Positions 52,558-62,285 of a DNA stretch of 64,000 bases are shown piece by piece. The notes under the pieces are model-generated. The model saw only the letters and a program-made list of their open reading frames with translations. It did not search any database and was not told the DNA's origin. The position numbers and the translations under genes were made by a program. How positions within the stretch are numbered: the stretch's first letter is position 1; every line of letters starts with the position of its first letter. Source of the DNA: Streptomyces rimosus subsp. rimosus (lineage in GTDB: Bacteria > Actinomycetota > Actinomycetes > Streptomycetales > Streptomycetaceae); the NCBI RefSeq assembly GCF_000720725.1, contig NZ_JOCQ01000038.1:6099-70098 (forward strand), given 5' to 3'.

Positions 52558-55500
52558 GTGGGTGTTGTGCTGCCGGGGTGGGCGGATGAGCTGCTGGACC
52601 TCATCGGTGTGTCATGGCCGAATGTGGATGAGGACGACTACCGTGAGATGGCCAACGCCATGCGGGAGTTTGCCGACGACATCGACGAAGGCGCCGGCGA
52701 AGCTCATACCGCGATTGAGGGACTGATTGGCTCCTCGGGCGGTTCCCTGGCTGCCGAGGCATTGAACGCCCATTGGGGCAAGGTCAACGGCCAGCACCTC
52801 AAGGGCCTCGCAGACTGCGGCCGTATGGCGGCTACCGCCATGGACGGCGTGGCGGTCCTCATCGAGGGCGCCAAAATCGGTGCGCTGGTCCAGCTGGGAA
52901 TTCTCGCAGCGGAGGTGATCGCGGCTCAGGCCGCGGCCCCCTTCACCTTCGGGCTGTCCGAACTGGGTGCGCTGGGGGCGACACAGGCGACCCGGATGAT
53001 CCTCAAACGGTTGTTCAAGGAGGTCTGCCAGCAGGTCGCCGAACAGGTCATCAGCATCGCCTTGACTCCCGTCGAGGAAGCCCTCGGCGCGATGGTGGGT
53101 GACCTGGTCGTCCAGCTCGGCGCTAACGCGCTGGGTGCCCAGAAGGGAGTGGACCTGGGCCGGACTGCCCAGGCGGGTAAGGAGGGCTTCGGGCAGGGCG
53201 TTCAGGATGCCAAGGACTCCGTCAAAGCCGCTGCCGGTGGCCAGATGGAGTTGCTCAGCGCCGGCAGCCTCCGTGGGGGAGGGGGAGGACTCGGTACCTC
53301 CGGCAGAGGAGGCAGCAGCTCGGGAGGCAGCGGAGGATTCAGCTTCGACAAGGATGAGCACCACCGGGCCGTGACGAGCCTGCAGAGTGCGGGCAAAACA
53401 TTCCGCAACAAGGCGGGCGGCAAAATCGGCCGGGCCAGGAGCCACCACGGCCGTACCCGTGGCAAGGACGCCATCGCCGATGCGGCGAACGTGATGCTGG
53501 ACAAGGTCATCGAGGGGATCGAGGACGGCGTCAAGAAGACCGCCAAGCACCTCGACGACAACATGACCCGCGGCATCAAGCAGATGGCCAAGAACCATCA
53601 CGAGAACGACAAGGGACTGGCCGACCACTTCAAGGGCCTCGGCAAAGGCGGCAAGGGCGACCCGAAGGGCCCGAACAGGGGCGGCTCAGATACTGGCGTG
53701 AGCGGTGGCGGAACGCCGCCGAACTCGAAGGACCCGCAGTCCAAGGGCCCCGCGAAGAGCAAGGCCGCCGAACAGGCGGATGCCGACCACCCGCACGACA
53801 AGACCCGTAAGGACGAGGGAAAGTGCAGGGACGGCACTGACCCGGTCGACCTGGCTTCGGGCAAAGTCTTCCTCTCGCAGACCGATATCGTGCTGCCCGG
53901 CATGCTGCCGCTGGCCTTCAGCCGTAGGTTCGAGTCATCGACCCGCATCGGACGGCACATCGGACCGTCGTGGTCCTCCACCATCGACCAGCGCCTGGAG
54001 ATCGACGACGAAGAGGTTGTCTTCGTCACCGAATCCGGCATGCTGTTGCGCTACGCCCATCCACAAGCCGGCGAGCAGGTACTGCCCAAGCACGGCCCCC
54101 GCTGGCCACTGCTGCGCACGGACCAGGGTGACTGGGCCGTCCACGACCCGCAGACGGGGCAGACCCGCTATTTCAGCGACGCCCTGCACACTCCCGGCCT
54201 GGCCCTGCCTGACGAGATCACGGACCGCAACGGGCACTGGATCGCCTTCGACTATGCGGATGAGACGGGCATCCCGTATGCGCTCCGCCACAGCGCCGGC
54301 TACGAGCTGAAGCTGACCTGCGACGAGCACGGCCGTCTGATCACCCTGCACCTGGCAGACGCAGCCGACGACGGCTCGGATCAACTGATCAGATCCTACG
54401 GGCACGACGACGACGGCAACCTCACCACCGTCACCAACGCCACGGGCGCGATCACCAGATTCGAGTACGACTCCGAGCACCGGATGACCGCCTGGGTCGA
54501 CTCCAACGGCTCCCGTTACGAGTACACCTACGATCACCGCCACCGCTGCCTCACCCAATCCGGCGCCGAGGGACACCTTGCGAACCGGTTCACCTACGGC
54601 GAGGCCGACCCCGAAACCGGACACCGCACCACCACTCACACCAACGGAGAAGGCTCTTCGACCCGGTACCTCGTCAACGAGCGTCTTCAGGTCATCGCAG
54701 TCACCGACCCGCTCGGAAACACCACGCGCACCACCTACGACGCGCACGACCGCCCCCTGCAGATCACCAATCCCCTCGGCCACACCACTCACCTCGCCTA
54801 CGACGAGAACGGGCACCTCGTCTCCCTCGTCCACCCGGACGGTTCGACCAGCACCGCCACCTACACCGGCCTCGGCCTGCCGGCGGAGGTCACCGGCCCG
54901 GACGGCCAGAGCTTCCGCCAGGAATACGACGCCAAGGGCAACCGGATCGCGGTCACCGACCCCGCGGGCCGTACCACACGCTTCACCCACGACGAGCGCG
55001 GTCACCTCACCTCGGTCACCGACCCACTGGGCAGTACCAGCCACGTCGAATGCGACCGGGCGGGCCTGCCGCTGACCGTCACCGACCCGCTCGGCGCCGT
55101 CACGGTCTTCTGCCGGGACACCTTCGGCCGCACCACGTCCACAACGGACCCGCTCGGCAACATCACCCACTACCAGTGGAACCCCGACGGGCTCCTCACC
55201 TCCCGCTCCAACCCGGACGCCACCCAGGAATCGTGGACCTACGACGGTGAGGGCAACTGCACCTCCCACACCGACCCTATGGGCCAGGTCACCACCTTCG
55301 AATACGGCCACTTCGACCAGCTGAAGGCGCGTACCGGACCGGACGGCGCACGCCACGAGTTCGTGCACGACACCGAACTCAAGCTCATGAAGGTCATCAA
55401 TCCCCAGGGTCTGACCTGGCGCTACGAGTACGACGCAGCCGGACGGCTGATCTCCGAGACGGACTTCGACGCCCGCACCCAGAGCTACACACACGACGCT

Positions 55501-57330
55501 GCGGGCCGGCTGACCTCCCGCACCACCCCACTGGGCCACACCATCCGCTTCACCCACGACGCCCTGGGCCGCACGGTCACCAAGGACGTGGACGGTGAGA
55601 TCACCACCTACACCTACGACGCAGCCACGCGCCTGGCTCAGATCACAGCGCCGCACAGCACCCTCACCTACACCCGCGACACCTCCGGGCAGATCGTCGC
55701 CGAGACGGTCAATGGCCGCACCACCACCTACAGCTACGACGCCCTCGGCCGCCGCATATCCCGCACCACCCCCACCGGCGCGACCAGCCGGTGGACCTAC
55801 GACGCGGCAGGGCGGCGCACCGGACTCGACGCCGCCGGCCGCACCCTGGCCTTCACTCACGACGCCCTGGGCCAGGAACTCTCCCGCGCCCTCGGCGACA
55901 TCACCTTCACCCAGCAATTCGACACCCTCGGCCGCCTCACCGACCAGCACGTCACCTCAGCCACCGAAACCATTCAGCACCGCGCCTACAGCTACCGCGC
56001 GGACGGCTACCTCACCGGCGTCGACGACCACCTCAACGGCGCCCGCCGCTTCACCCTCGACCCCGCCGGCCGGGTCACCACCGTCTCCGCCCACAACTGG
56101 TCCGAGACCTACGCCTACGACGCGGCCGGAAACCAGACCCACGCCACCTGGCCCGACCGCCACCCGCTGCCCGAAGCCCGGGGCGAGCGCGCCTACACCG
56201 GCACCCGCATCCACCGGGCAGGGGCCATCCGCTATGAGTACGACGCCGCCGGCCGCACCACCCTGCGCCAGAAGACCCGCCTGTCCCGCAAGCCCGACAC
56301 CTGGCACTACACCTGGGACGCCGAAGACCGCCTGATCGCCTGCACCACTGCCGACGGCACCGCCTGGCGCTACACCTACGACCCCCTCGGCCGGCGTACC
56401 GCCAAGCTCCGCCTGACCGAAGACGGCCGACACATCGCCGAGCAGGTGGACTTCACCTGGGACGGCACCACCCTGTGCGAACAGACGACCCTCGTCCACG
56501 GCACCTCCACACAGACGACCCTCACATGGGACCACCAGGGTCATACGCCGCTGACGCAGCACGAACGCCTCACCGCAGCCCACGCCCCGCAGCATGTGGT
56601 CGACGAGCGCTTCTTCGCCATCATCACCGACCTCGCCGGCGCCCCCACCGAACTCCTCGACGAAGCCGGCAGCATCGCTGCCCGCACCCGCACCACCTTG
56701 TGGGGCACTACCACCTGGAACACCCAGGCCACCGCCCACACCCCCCTCCGGTTCCCCGGCCAATACTTCGACCCCGAAACGGAACTCCACTACAACTACT
56801 TCCGCACCTACGCCCCCGAAACCGCCCGCTACACCACCCCCGACCCCCTCGGCCTCAGCCCCGCGCCCAACCCCACCACCTACGTCCACAACCCCCATAC
56901 CTGGTCGGACCCTCTCGGCCTCGCGCCGTGCCACGACGGCACCCAGCCCGCCGGCGTCTCCGGGCAGGCGACCGTGCGATGGGATGTGGATCAGGAACAC
57001 GCCACCATCCGCGTGGAAGGCAACGACAGATACATGGAGACCGAGCAGGTCATCAACGGCTGGGACGGAACGGGCAGCCCCAACGGCTTCCCCACCACCG
57101 GGGCGGGCGCTCAACGACTCGGACCGAACGTGATAGAGCGGACCTTCCAGGTGCCCGATGTGAACGCCGCCATCGATGCCCAGCTAAGATCCATCAACGC
57201 AGACCTTGGTGCATACGACGGAATCCACAACAGCTGCGTCACCTACTGCGTGGAAATATTGAGGGCCGGCGGAGTGGACATACCGGCAGGCGCCCGAGGA
57301 ATGATCGCGCTCAAAAGGACGCTAGGTTAA
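52558..57330 (+). CDS. RHS-repeat polymorphic toxin with WXG-like N-terminus
   Basis: About 1590 residues; the GTG at 52558 follows GGGGG at ten bases, and a GTG at 52534 is possible. Residues 1-110 are a helical WXG100-like secretion region (WPNVDEDDYREMANAMREF), followed by a hydrophobic Ala-rich stretch. A Gly/Ser/Lys-rich linker leads to the DUF6531 start domain (CRDGTDPVDLASGKVFLS). Over 30 YD/RHS repeats (YDAAGR, THDALGR types) fill about 470-1380 and end with the core RFPGQYFDPETELHYNYFR and YTTPDPLGLSP. The variable last about 140 residues are the toxin; HNSCVTYCVEILRAGG hints at a papain-like Cys site with His in EHATIRVEG. It should be exported, probably by a type VII-like route, and act on rival cells. 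Confidence 0.88.
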   Translation: MGVVLPGWADELLDLIGVSWPNVDEDDYREMANAMREFADDIDEGAGEAHTAIEGLIGSSGGSLAAEALNAHWGKVNGQHLKGLADCGRMAATAMDGVAVLIEGAKIGALVQLGILAAEVIAAQAAAPFTFGLSELGALGATQATRMILKRLFKEVCQQVAEQVISIALTPVEEALGAMVGDLVVQLGANALGAQKGVDLGRTAQAGKEGFGQGVQDAKDSVKAAAGGQMELLSAGSLRGGGGGLGTSGRGGSSSGGSGGFSFDKDEHHRAVTSLQSAGKTFRNKAGGKIGRARSHHGRTRGKDAIADAANVMLDKVIEGIEDGVKKTAKHLDDNMTRGIKQMAKNHHENDKGLADHFKGLGKGGKGDPKGPNRGGSDTGVSGGGTPPNSKDPQSKGPAKSKAAEQADADHPHDKTRKDEGKCRDGTDPVDLASGKVFLSQTDIVLPGMLPLAFSRRFESSTRIGRHIGPSWSSTIDQRLEIDDEEVVFVTESGMLLRYAHPQAGEQVLPKHGPRWPLLRTDQGDWAVHDPQTGQTRYFSDALHTPGLALPDEITDRNGHWIAFDYADETGIPYALRHSAGYELKLTCDEHGRLITLHLADAADDGSDQLIRSYGHDDDGNLTTVTNATGAITRFEYDSEHRMTAWVDSNGSRYEYTYDHRHRCLTQSGAEGHLANRFTYGEADPETGHRTTTHTNGEGSSTRYLVNERLQVIAVTDPLGNTTRTTYDAHDRPLQITNPLGHTTHLAYDENGHLVSLVHPDGSTSTATYTGLGLPAEVTGPDGQSFRQEYDAKGNRIAVTDPAGRTTRFTHDERGHLTSVTDPLGSTSHVECDRAGLPLTVTDPLGAVTVFCRDTFGRTTSTTDPLGNITHYQWNPDGLLTSRSNPDATQESWTYDGEGNCTSHTDPMGQVTTFEYGHFDQLKARTGPDGARHEFVHDTELKLMKVINPQGLTWRYEYDAAGRLISETDFDARTQSYTHDAAGRLTSRTTPLGHTIRFTHDALGRTVTKDVDGEITTYTYDAATRLAQITAPHSTLTYTRDTSGQIVAETVNGRTTTYSYDALGRRISRTTPTGATSRWTYDAAGRRTGLDAAGRTLAFTHDALGQELSRALGDITFTQQFDTLGRLTDQHVTSATETIQHRAYSYRADGYLTGVDDHLNGARRFTLDPAGRVTTVSAHNWSETYAYDAAGNQTHATWPDRHPLPEARGERAYTGTRIHRAGAIRYEYDAAGRTTLRQKTRLSRKPDTWHYTWDAEDRLIACTTADGTAWRYTYDPLGRRTAKLRLTEDGRHIAEQVDFTWDGTTLCEQTTLVHGTSTQTTLTWDHQGHTPLTQHERLTAAHAPQHVVDERFFAIITDLAGAPTELLDEAGSIAARTRTTLWGTTTWNTQATAHTPLRFPGQYFDPETELHYNYFRTYAPETARYTTPDPLGLSPAPNPTTYVHNPHTWSDPLGLAPCHDGTQPAGVSGQATVRWDVDQEHATIRVEGNDRYMETEQVINGWDGTGSPNGFPTTGAGAQRLGPNVIERTFQVPDVNAAIDAQLRSINADLGAYDGIHNSCVTYCVEILRAGGVDIPAGARGMIALKRTLG

Positions 57331-57340
57331 AGGAAACGCC

Positions 57341-57715
57341 ATGCTGGGCAACGAAGAACATCCCAACTCCGTTCTGGCCGAGATCATTCTGAGCAAGAAA
57401 GTCGGAGCAACGCACATCCGCCTGGCCGCGGACCTCATCTCCGTCAGCGCGCAACTCGGCGCAGGCATGCACGGCCCGGTCGGCCTGTCGCTCGACCAGC
57501 GAGCGGACATGGCCGAGACTGTCCTGGAGCTGGAGGACGCGTACCGCCATGCATGGCAGGAGGTGAACTCCGCTCCCACGATCGAGCAGCGCATACCGAA
57601 ACTGAAAAATCTCGAAGAGGCCCTCCGGAACGCCATAGAGGGGACGCTCGAAATCGCTCGACGCCACCGAATCGAGGCTGAACGTTGCCGCCTCGATGGC
57701 GACAGTGACGCCTAG
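57341..57715 (+). CDS. Candidate immunity protein for the RHS toxin
   Basis: 124 residues, starting ten bases after the RHS stop with AAAGGAAA as ribosome binding site. It is all-helical and soluble: ILSKKVGATHIRLAADLISV, LSLDQRADMAETVLELEDAY and LEEALRNAIEGTLEIARRHR. No signal peptide, so it would protect from inside the cytosol. Immediate position after the toxin-bearing C-terminus is the standard place for immunity genes of polymorphic toxins; no known immunity family is recognised. Confidence 0.7.
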   Translation: MLGNEEHPNSVLAEIILSKKVGATHIRLAADLISVSAQLGAGMHGPVGLSLDQRADMAETVLELEDAYRHAWQEVNSAPTIEQRIPKLKNLEEALRNAIEGTLEIARRHRIEAERCRLDGDSDA

Positions 57716-57929
57716 AAGGAATTCTTGTCCCTCGTCCCGTGCCGTGGTGACGACGACACAGGCTCCGTTGTGTGGCTGCCGTGATAGACGCCGATCCAGA
57801 GTTGTAGGACGTCTGGTTTTCCGCTCTGAGTAGGCGGTCGAGATGCACGAGAGCGGGCATGGTGGATGCTCCCTGCCGATGGGGCGGTACTGGTTTGCTG
57901 CCTGGAGCCGTCCCCGGGGTGGAAGCGCC
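57716..57929. other. Gene-free stretch after immunity gene
   Basis: No intact gene. Minus-strand frames here are open but lack family features. A lower GC patch around 57780-57840 suggests foreign or degraded DNA. Confidence 0.4.
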
Positions 57930-58007
57930 CTCGCCGCCGGATGGCCGATCGCCACCGGCGCCGTCGAGGGCGCGTCCCATGGCTGCAGCATCGGGCTGCC
58001 TGTCTGA
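57930..58007 (+). pseudogene. Small ISKra4-type transposase fragment
   Basis: 26 codons ending in TGA read LAAGWPIATGAVEGASHGCS. This matches the GWPIATGVIEGACR motif of ISKra4-family transposases, a second remnant of the type at 32.7 kb. Confidence 0.5.
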
Positions 58008-58117
58008 GCCGCAACCGGAGCCGGCAATCCGCCACCGTCGGCACCCCCTTGCCGCCCGTACGGAGGATCTCCTGCCACAGGCCGAACCACCGGACCGCTC
58101 CAGCGGTCTGCCTGTGT

Positions 58118-58339
58118 ATGAAGGCGATCAGTGAGGAGCATCTCGCCGGGCCGGGCCTGGCCGCGGTGGAAGTGGCGGCCGGTGACGAGGAGACCGCGGC
58201 GGCGGCTGTGCAGGCTCTGTGCTCCCTATGGTGGTCCAGCGGTCCGTCGCAGCCCTGGCGTGTTCCTGGCGAGAACGTCGTACGGGTACGGGCCTACGTG
58301 GATACCCGACGGACTCCGGGCGGATCCTCCCTGGCCTGA
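58118..58339 (+). CDS. DUF6207 family small protein
   Basis: 73 residues from the ATG at 58118: MKAISEEHLAGPGLAAVEVA, AVQALCSLWWSSGPSQPW and ENVVRVRAYVDTRRTPGG. The opening (I)SExHxAxPGLxxVxVxAxD and the closing VRxRxYxDxRxTP are the pattern of DUF6207, small single-domain Streptomyces proteins of unknown function often found in multiple copies in accessory regions. No partner genes. Confidence 0.65.
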   Translation: MKAISEEHLAGPGLAAVEVAAGDEETAAAAVQALCSLWWSSGPSQPWRVPGENVVRVRAYVDTRRTPGGSSLA

Positions 58340-58516
58340 CCGCGGCCGCTGAGGGCAAGGGCGGTCTGCCCAGCCCTGCGGCCGGGCTGGCACCGAGATG
58401 GGTGATGAAAGGAGCGCCTGTGTGCCGTAGACCCTGCTGTGTCGGGGGCGCTGCGGCAGTGCTCCTTCACCGACGGAGAACTGAGCGCGGGTAGGCACCG
58501 GGGGTGTGGCTTCTAC

Positions 58517-59584
58517 TCACGTGCCGGGCTGGGTATTCTTCGCGGATTTTGTAGCGGTGACGTCGGGCACTGGGTTGGCGGGAGCGTCGAGGAAGGCCAG
58601 GCCGGCTGGGGTCGGGGTGTGCAGTGTCATGTTGCGGTGGCGTACCGCGGTGGTCAGGCCGGCTGCGCGCAGGACGGCGGCGTGTTCGCTGGCGCTGGCC
58701 ACGGCGATGCCCGTGCGGGCGGCGAGCTGGCTGGTGGTGCAACCCGGGTGGTCGGCGATCGCGCACAGCACGCTGGCGCGGGTACGGCCCAGGAGGGCGG
58801 CCAGTGACGGGGGTACGGCTGTCAGGGCTGCTGCGGGCGTCGGGCGGGGCAGTATCGTTGTGTGCTCGTCGTAGCGGATCGGGTAGGTGAGCCAGGGCTG
58901 GGGTGTGGTGGTGTTACCGCTGGTGGGCCACCGGCCCAGGAGAGACGGAACCAGGAGCAGTCCGCGGCCTGCCAGATGCACGTCAGTATCGGCCGCGGGG
59001 AAGTTCCACTGGAGCACCGGCGGGTTCCAGCTGATGGCGCCGGGCGCCAGGTTGCTGAGCACGCGTTCCATACCGCCCTCAGACATCTGGCGCATCCGCA
59101 CGGCCCAGTCTGCCGCGGCGAGCGCGCTGATTCGCTGCCAGCACGGCGCGAGAAGCAGCGTGTAGGCCTGCTCCAGCGTATCGACCAGGCGGTGGGCCAG
59201 CTTCCGGTCCTCACCAAGGTGGCGCAGCCAGGCGGGTACTGATCGGCGCTGGGCAGCGAAGCGCCCCAATTCCTCGCGGATCTGTGGCAGCGGTGTCGCA
59301 CGCACCGCCTCGAAGGCCTGCTCGGGATCGGTTTCGGTGACGTGGGTGAAATCGACGCAGTATCCGGGAGGCCAGCGGGGGTTCAACTCGATGAGCATGC
59401 GGGCCTGCGGAGGCAGCCGCTGACGCGCTTCGCGTCGCCACGCACCGAAGGGCAGCTGATAGCCGGGGTTTTGAAGCATCCTGACCGCACTGCCCAGCTC
59501 CAGCAGAGGCAAGGGGCCCTCCGCCCAGCGTGTCCGGGCCAGGTCCTGCGCCGTGAAATGAAACCGCACCGCCACACCGCGCAT
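58517..59584 (-). CDS. ArsR-like regulator with DUF5937-type N-terminal domain
   Basis: 355 residues. The N-terminal 200 residues (VRFHFTAQDLARTRWAEGPL, LELGSAVRMLQNP, WPPGYCVDFTHVTETDPEQ) match the DUF5937-type sensor region. The winged helix lies at the C-terminus: LLGRTRASVLCAIADHPGC, TTSQLAARTGIAVASASEHA, AVLRAAGLTTAVRHRN. This reversed order is typical of these Streptomyces regulators. No gene is divergent within 500 bases, so its target is unclear; the nearest candidates are remnants. Start ATG at 59584; GTG at 59575 (VAVRFHF) is an alternative. Confidence 0.82.
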   Translation of the reverse strand: MRGVAVRFHFTAQDLARTRWAEGPLPLLELGSAVRMLQNPGYQLPFGAWRREARQRLPPQARMLIELNPRWPPGYCVDFTHVTETDPEQAFEAVRATPLPQIREELGRFAAQRRSVPAWLRHLGEDRKLAHRLVDTLEQAYTLLLAPCWQRISALAAADWAVRMRQMSEGGMERVLSNLAPGAISWNPPVLQWNFPAADTDVHLAGRGLLLVPSLLGRWPTSGNTTTPQPWLTYPIRYDEHTTILPRPTPAAALTAVPPSLAALLGRTRASVLCAIADHPGCTTSQLAARTGIAVASASEHAAVLRAAGLTTAVRHRNMTLHTPTPAGLAFLDAPANPVPDVTATKSAKNTQPGT

Positions 59585-60101
59585 TCTGTCCGTCGCACGT
59601 TTTTCGGGCTACGCCGAAATAGGTCGTCACGAGCGCCTCTCCAGGCCACCTTGGAAGCCGCGCCAGCGCCACGGTGCGGCCCACCGGCCCGTCCGCGCGG
59701 TGCAGTGGTTCCTCGCCTTTCGGGGGTAGGCGGGGGACCACCCCTTTCTTCCGCCCTTCAGCATCAGTGCTGGTGCTCAACGAGGTGGACGATCCCGCGA
59801 CGGGCACGTGCCCTACAGCGGACGACCTCGAGAACCTTGACCGACTACCGCCTGCTCTGGTCGGCGAGAGCCCATGACGGCCGGCACCGGCCCCGGAGAT
59901 GCGGCAGCCGAGGGGCGCGGCACACCCGGGCCGGACTCCCGCACCGACGGCACGCCGCGGGGCCAGGACACCGGCCTCGCAGCTGCGCGGACGGGAGCGG
60001 GCTGCGCGGTCAAGGAGGTAGCGAAACTTCACGCTCGCGGGGGCTTCCCGTACCGCCGTGGCCTACCAATCTGGTCATGTCCCCGCCCCGAGGAGGCCGC
60101 G
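59585..60101. other. Gene-free stretch
   Basis: No intact gene. A protein-like plus-strand piece near 59770-59877 (VDDPATGTCPTADDLENLD) has no start. AGGAGG at 60091 belongs to the lipoprotein gene that follows. Confidence 0.4.
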
Positions 60102-60804
60102 ATGTTCCTGCCTTCGTACACGCTGCGGCCCACGGCGGCCGTGCTGCTGGGCGCCGCGCTGCTCGCCGGCTGCACCGGCGGCAACGACGGTGGTTCCGCC
60201 AACGGCAAGCACCGCGAGAGCGCCGGGGCGTCCGGCACCGCGCCGACCCGCACACCCGTGTCCGGGAGCGGCAACGCCGCCTCGTCGCTGATTGCCAAGG
60301 GGCCGGGCCCGCAGGCGCACTACACGGTCCAGGCCCAGCCCGCCCCCCAGCACGTGCCACTACCGCACCGTCCACGGCCAGCCCCTGCAGGACGCCTCCT
60401 GCACCCCGGGCGCGCTGAACCCGGACGTCACTCCGGCGACGCTGAAGACCACCGTGTGCCGCACCACCGGCTACACCTCGAAGATCCGGCCGCCGGTGCC
60501 CGTCACCAGCGTCGAGAAGACCGCCAACGCCCGCTCCTACGGCTACACCGCGAGCCTGCACGACGCCGAGTACGACCACCTGATCTCCCTGGAACTCGGT
60601 GGCGATCCCAACGATGCCAGGAATCTGTGAATCGAACCCCCTTCGCCCGGGCACCAGCCCGGCAGCGGGCCCAACAACCCCAAGGACGCCGTGGAGAATC
60701 GGCTGCACACGGCGTTGTGCGCGGGGCAGGTCACGCTCGACCAGGTTCAGCAGGCCATCGCCACCGACTGGACCACCGCCCTGGCCACCCTCCACCTCAC
60801 GTGA
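60102..60804 (+). pseudogene. HNH-nuclease-like lipoprotein gene, frameshift and nonsense mutation
   Basis: From the ATG at 60102 (AGGAGG five bases upstream) a lipoprotein signal runs to the lipobox LLAGC (Cys about residue 22). Near 60345 one extra base in a C run moves the frame to TCHYRTVHGQPLQDASC, KTTVCRTTGYTSKIRPPVP and the nuclease core EYDHLISLELGGDPNDARN. The following NLW, expected before EPPSPGH, is NL-TGA (stop 60628-60630). In the same frame it then continues PNNPKDAVENRLHTALCAG and ends TDWTTALATLHLT. It was a secreted HNH-family nuclease of the same broad type as 50962-51460. Confidence 0.65.
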
Positions 60805-60835
60805 ACGGCATCCCGTGGGCGGCACGTACCCGGCC

Positions 60836-60968
60836 GGACACCTCACCGGGCCGAGGCGGATGCAGCGGCCGTCCAGGAGGCCGCGGCCACGGAGGCACTG
60901 TGATGGTCCGCGGCCTTCGCGGTCCAGACGAGACTGAAGCCCGGGCGCCGGCCTACGCGGATACCTGA
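60836..60968 (+). pseudogene. Degraded DUF6207-type gene
   Basis: Pieces in different frames (HLTGP, ADAAAVQEAAATEAL, a TGA, WSAAFA, DETEARAPAYADT) follow the same order as the intact DUF6207 protein at 58118. Frameshifts and a stop make it non-functional. Confidence 0.4.
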
Positions 60969-61044
60969 CGGACGGGCCTGACCCGTCCGTTGTGATGCAG
61001 CGGGGTGGTCTGCGATGACGCAGCGACCGGGCCCGGTCCACCGC

Positions 61045-61192
61045 GGGTACGGCTGCCTACGTGCCGCCCTTCCCGCTACCCGCCGCCCTCGCACTGGCCC
61101 GCCCCGTCGACGAGGTCCGCACCGGCCCGGGGTGGGGCCTCGAGGCCAAACTGGTCGGTTCTCCAGACACTTTGAGCTGTCTCATTGAGTGA
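61045..61192 (+). pseudogene. N-terminal fragment resembling ATP-dependent DNA ligase
   Basis: Reads YVPPFPLPAALALARPVDEV and RTGPGWGLEAKLVG. The end is the start of the ligase adenylation motif (GWxxExKxDG), with the Lys that would carry AMP, followed by unrelated sequence and a stop at 61190. Only about 30 residues of such an enzyme remain. Confidence 0.45.
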
Positions 61193-61409
61193 CATTCACT
61201 CCAACCCGAATCCCTCCTTCTGCGGTTGAGTAAGCAGGATGCCTGATCTTCGAGACGGTGGTGTTCGTCTCCAAGGCGTGGTGAAGCGCCACGAGATGGA
61301 GCAAGGATCCCTGGACCAGTGGCTGCGGTAGCTTGATCCGTACATGCGGTGGCGTTCTCCGGGCGCTACACGAAGCCGGCCCTTGAGCCGCGCGGGGAGG
61401 GGATCGGGC
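61193..61409. other. Upstream region of epimerase gene
   Basis: No gene seen. The GGGGAGGGG at 61394-61402 is the epimerase ribosome binding site. A lower GC patch at 61190-61270 probably contains the promoter. Confidence 0.45.
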
Positions 61410-62285
61410 ATGTGCACGGAGTTAGGGAGCGGCGGCCCCGTTGGGGTGGTCGTGGTGACGGGGAGTTCGGGGCGGGTCGGCTCGGCACTGGCTGCGGCGC
61501 TCGCCGTGGCTGGCTGGACGGTCCGCGGTGTGGACCGGGTGCCGGGGCGTTGGACGAGTGTCGTCGGAGACCTGCGGGACCGGCCCGTGCGGCTGGCCGC
61601 ATTATCGTCGGCCGATGTCCTGGTCCATGCTGCCGCGCTGCATGCCCCGCACGTCGGGCACCTGGCCGATGAAGAGTTCCGCGCCGTGAACGTCGATGCG
61701 ACGGCGGGCCTGCTGGACGACGCCGTCCGCCTCGGTGTACGGCGTGTCGTTTACATCAGCAGTACGAGTGTTTACGGGCATGCGCTGGTGCCCACCGACC
61801 GAACGGTGTGGGTGGATGAGCAGCTCACGCCGCTTCCGCGGGACATCTACGACGAGACGAAACTGGCCGCCGAGGATCTGGTCGCCACCTGTGCCGTTGC
61901 CTCGGTCACCCTGCGCATAGCGCGGTGCTTTCCTGAGCCGTTTCCGGTATTGGCCGGTCATCTGCTGCACCGGGCAGTCGATGTGGCCGACGTGGCGGCG
62001 GCGGGGGTCCTGGCCGTGTCGCACGCCGCCGTGACCGGTACGTTCAACATCTCCGGGCCGCACCCGTTCCACCGGGACGACTGCCTTGCACTGCACCGTG
62101 ATGCGCATGCGGTGCTCGCGGGCCGGGTGCCGGACGTCGTCGCGGCATTTCACGACCGGGGATGGCCGGTGCCCGATCGCCTGGACCGGGTGTATGACTC
62201 GACCGCCGCGGTGAACGCCTTTGGATACCGCCCGGTCCGAGGAGTCCGGCAGCTCTTGCGCGACGTTGCGGGACAGAGCGCATGA
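61410..62285 (+). CDS. NAD-dependent epimerase/dehydratase (extended SDR)
   Basis: 291 residues from the ATG at 61410, eight bases after GGGGAGGGG. Cofactor loop TGSSGRVG (GxxGxxG), AALHAPHVG, Ser in VVYISSTSVYG and the catalytic Tyr-Lys in YDETK are intact. Length and the FNISGPHPFHRDD C-terminal block fit small extended SDRs acting on nucleotide sugars or related substrates. Its stop overlaps the start of an adenosine deaminase gene (ATGA), so the pair was translated together; a nucleoside- or sugar-linked pathway is implied, but the partner gene is now truncated. Confidence 0.88.
   Translation: MCTELGSGGPVGVVVVTGSSGRVGSALAAALAVAGWTVRGVDRVPGRWTSVVGDLRDRPVRLAALSSADVLVHAAALHAPHVGHLADEEFRAVNVDATAGLLDDAVRLGVRRVVYISSTSVYGHALVPTDRTVWVDEQLTPLPRDIYDETKLAAEDLVATCAVASVTLRIARCFPEPFPVLAGHLLHRAVDVADVAAAGVLAVSHAAVTGTFNISGPHPFHRDDCLALHRDAHAVLAGRVPDVVAAFHDRGWPVPDRLDRVYDSTAAVNAFGYRPVRGVRQLLRDVAGQSA

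Noticed and set aside
53935..57114. Long minus-strand frames under the RHS gene
   Set aside because: Gly/Val-rich antisense shadows produced by the repeated codons of the RHS gene.
52534..57330. CRISPR-like repetition in the RHS gene
   Set aside because: The repetition is of protein YD/RHS motifs with irregular DNA units, not direct repeats with spacers. No CRISPR array was seen anywhere in the window.
60612..60645. Reverse-strand GGGTTCGATTC resembling a tRNA T-loop
   Set aside because: It is the coding sequence of the EPPSPGH region of the HNH lipoprotein remnant; no cloverleaf is possible.
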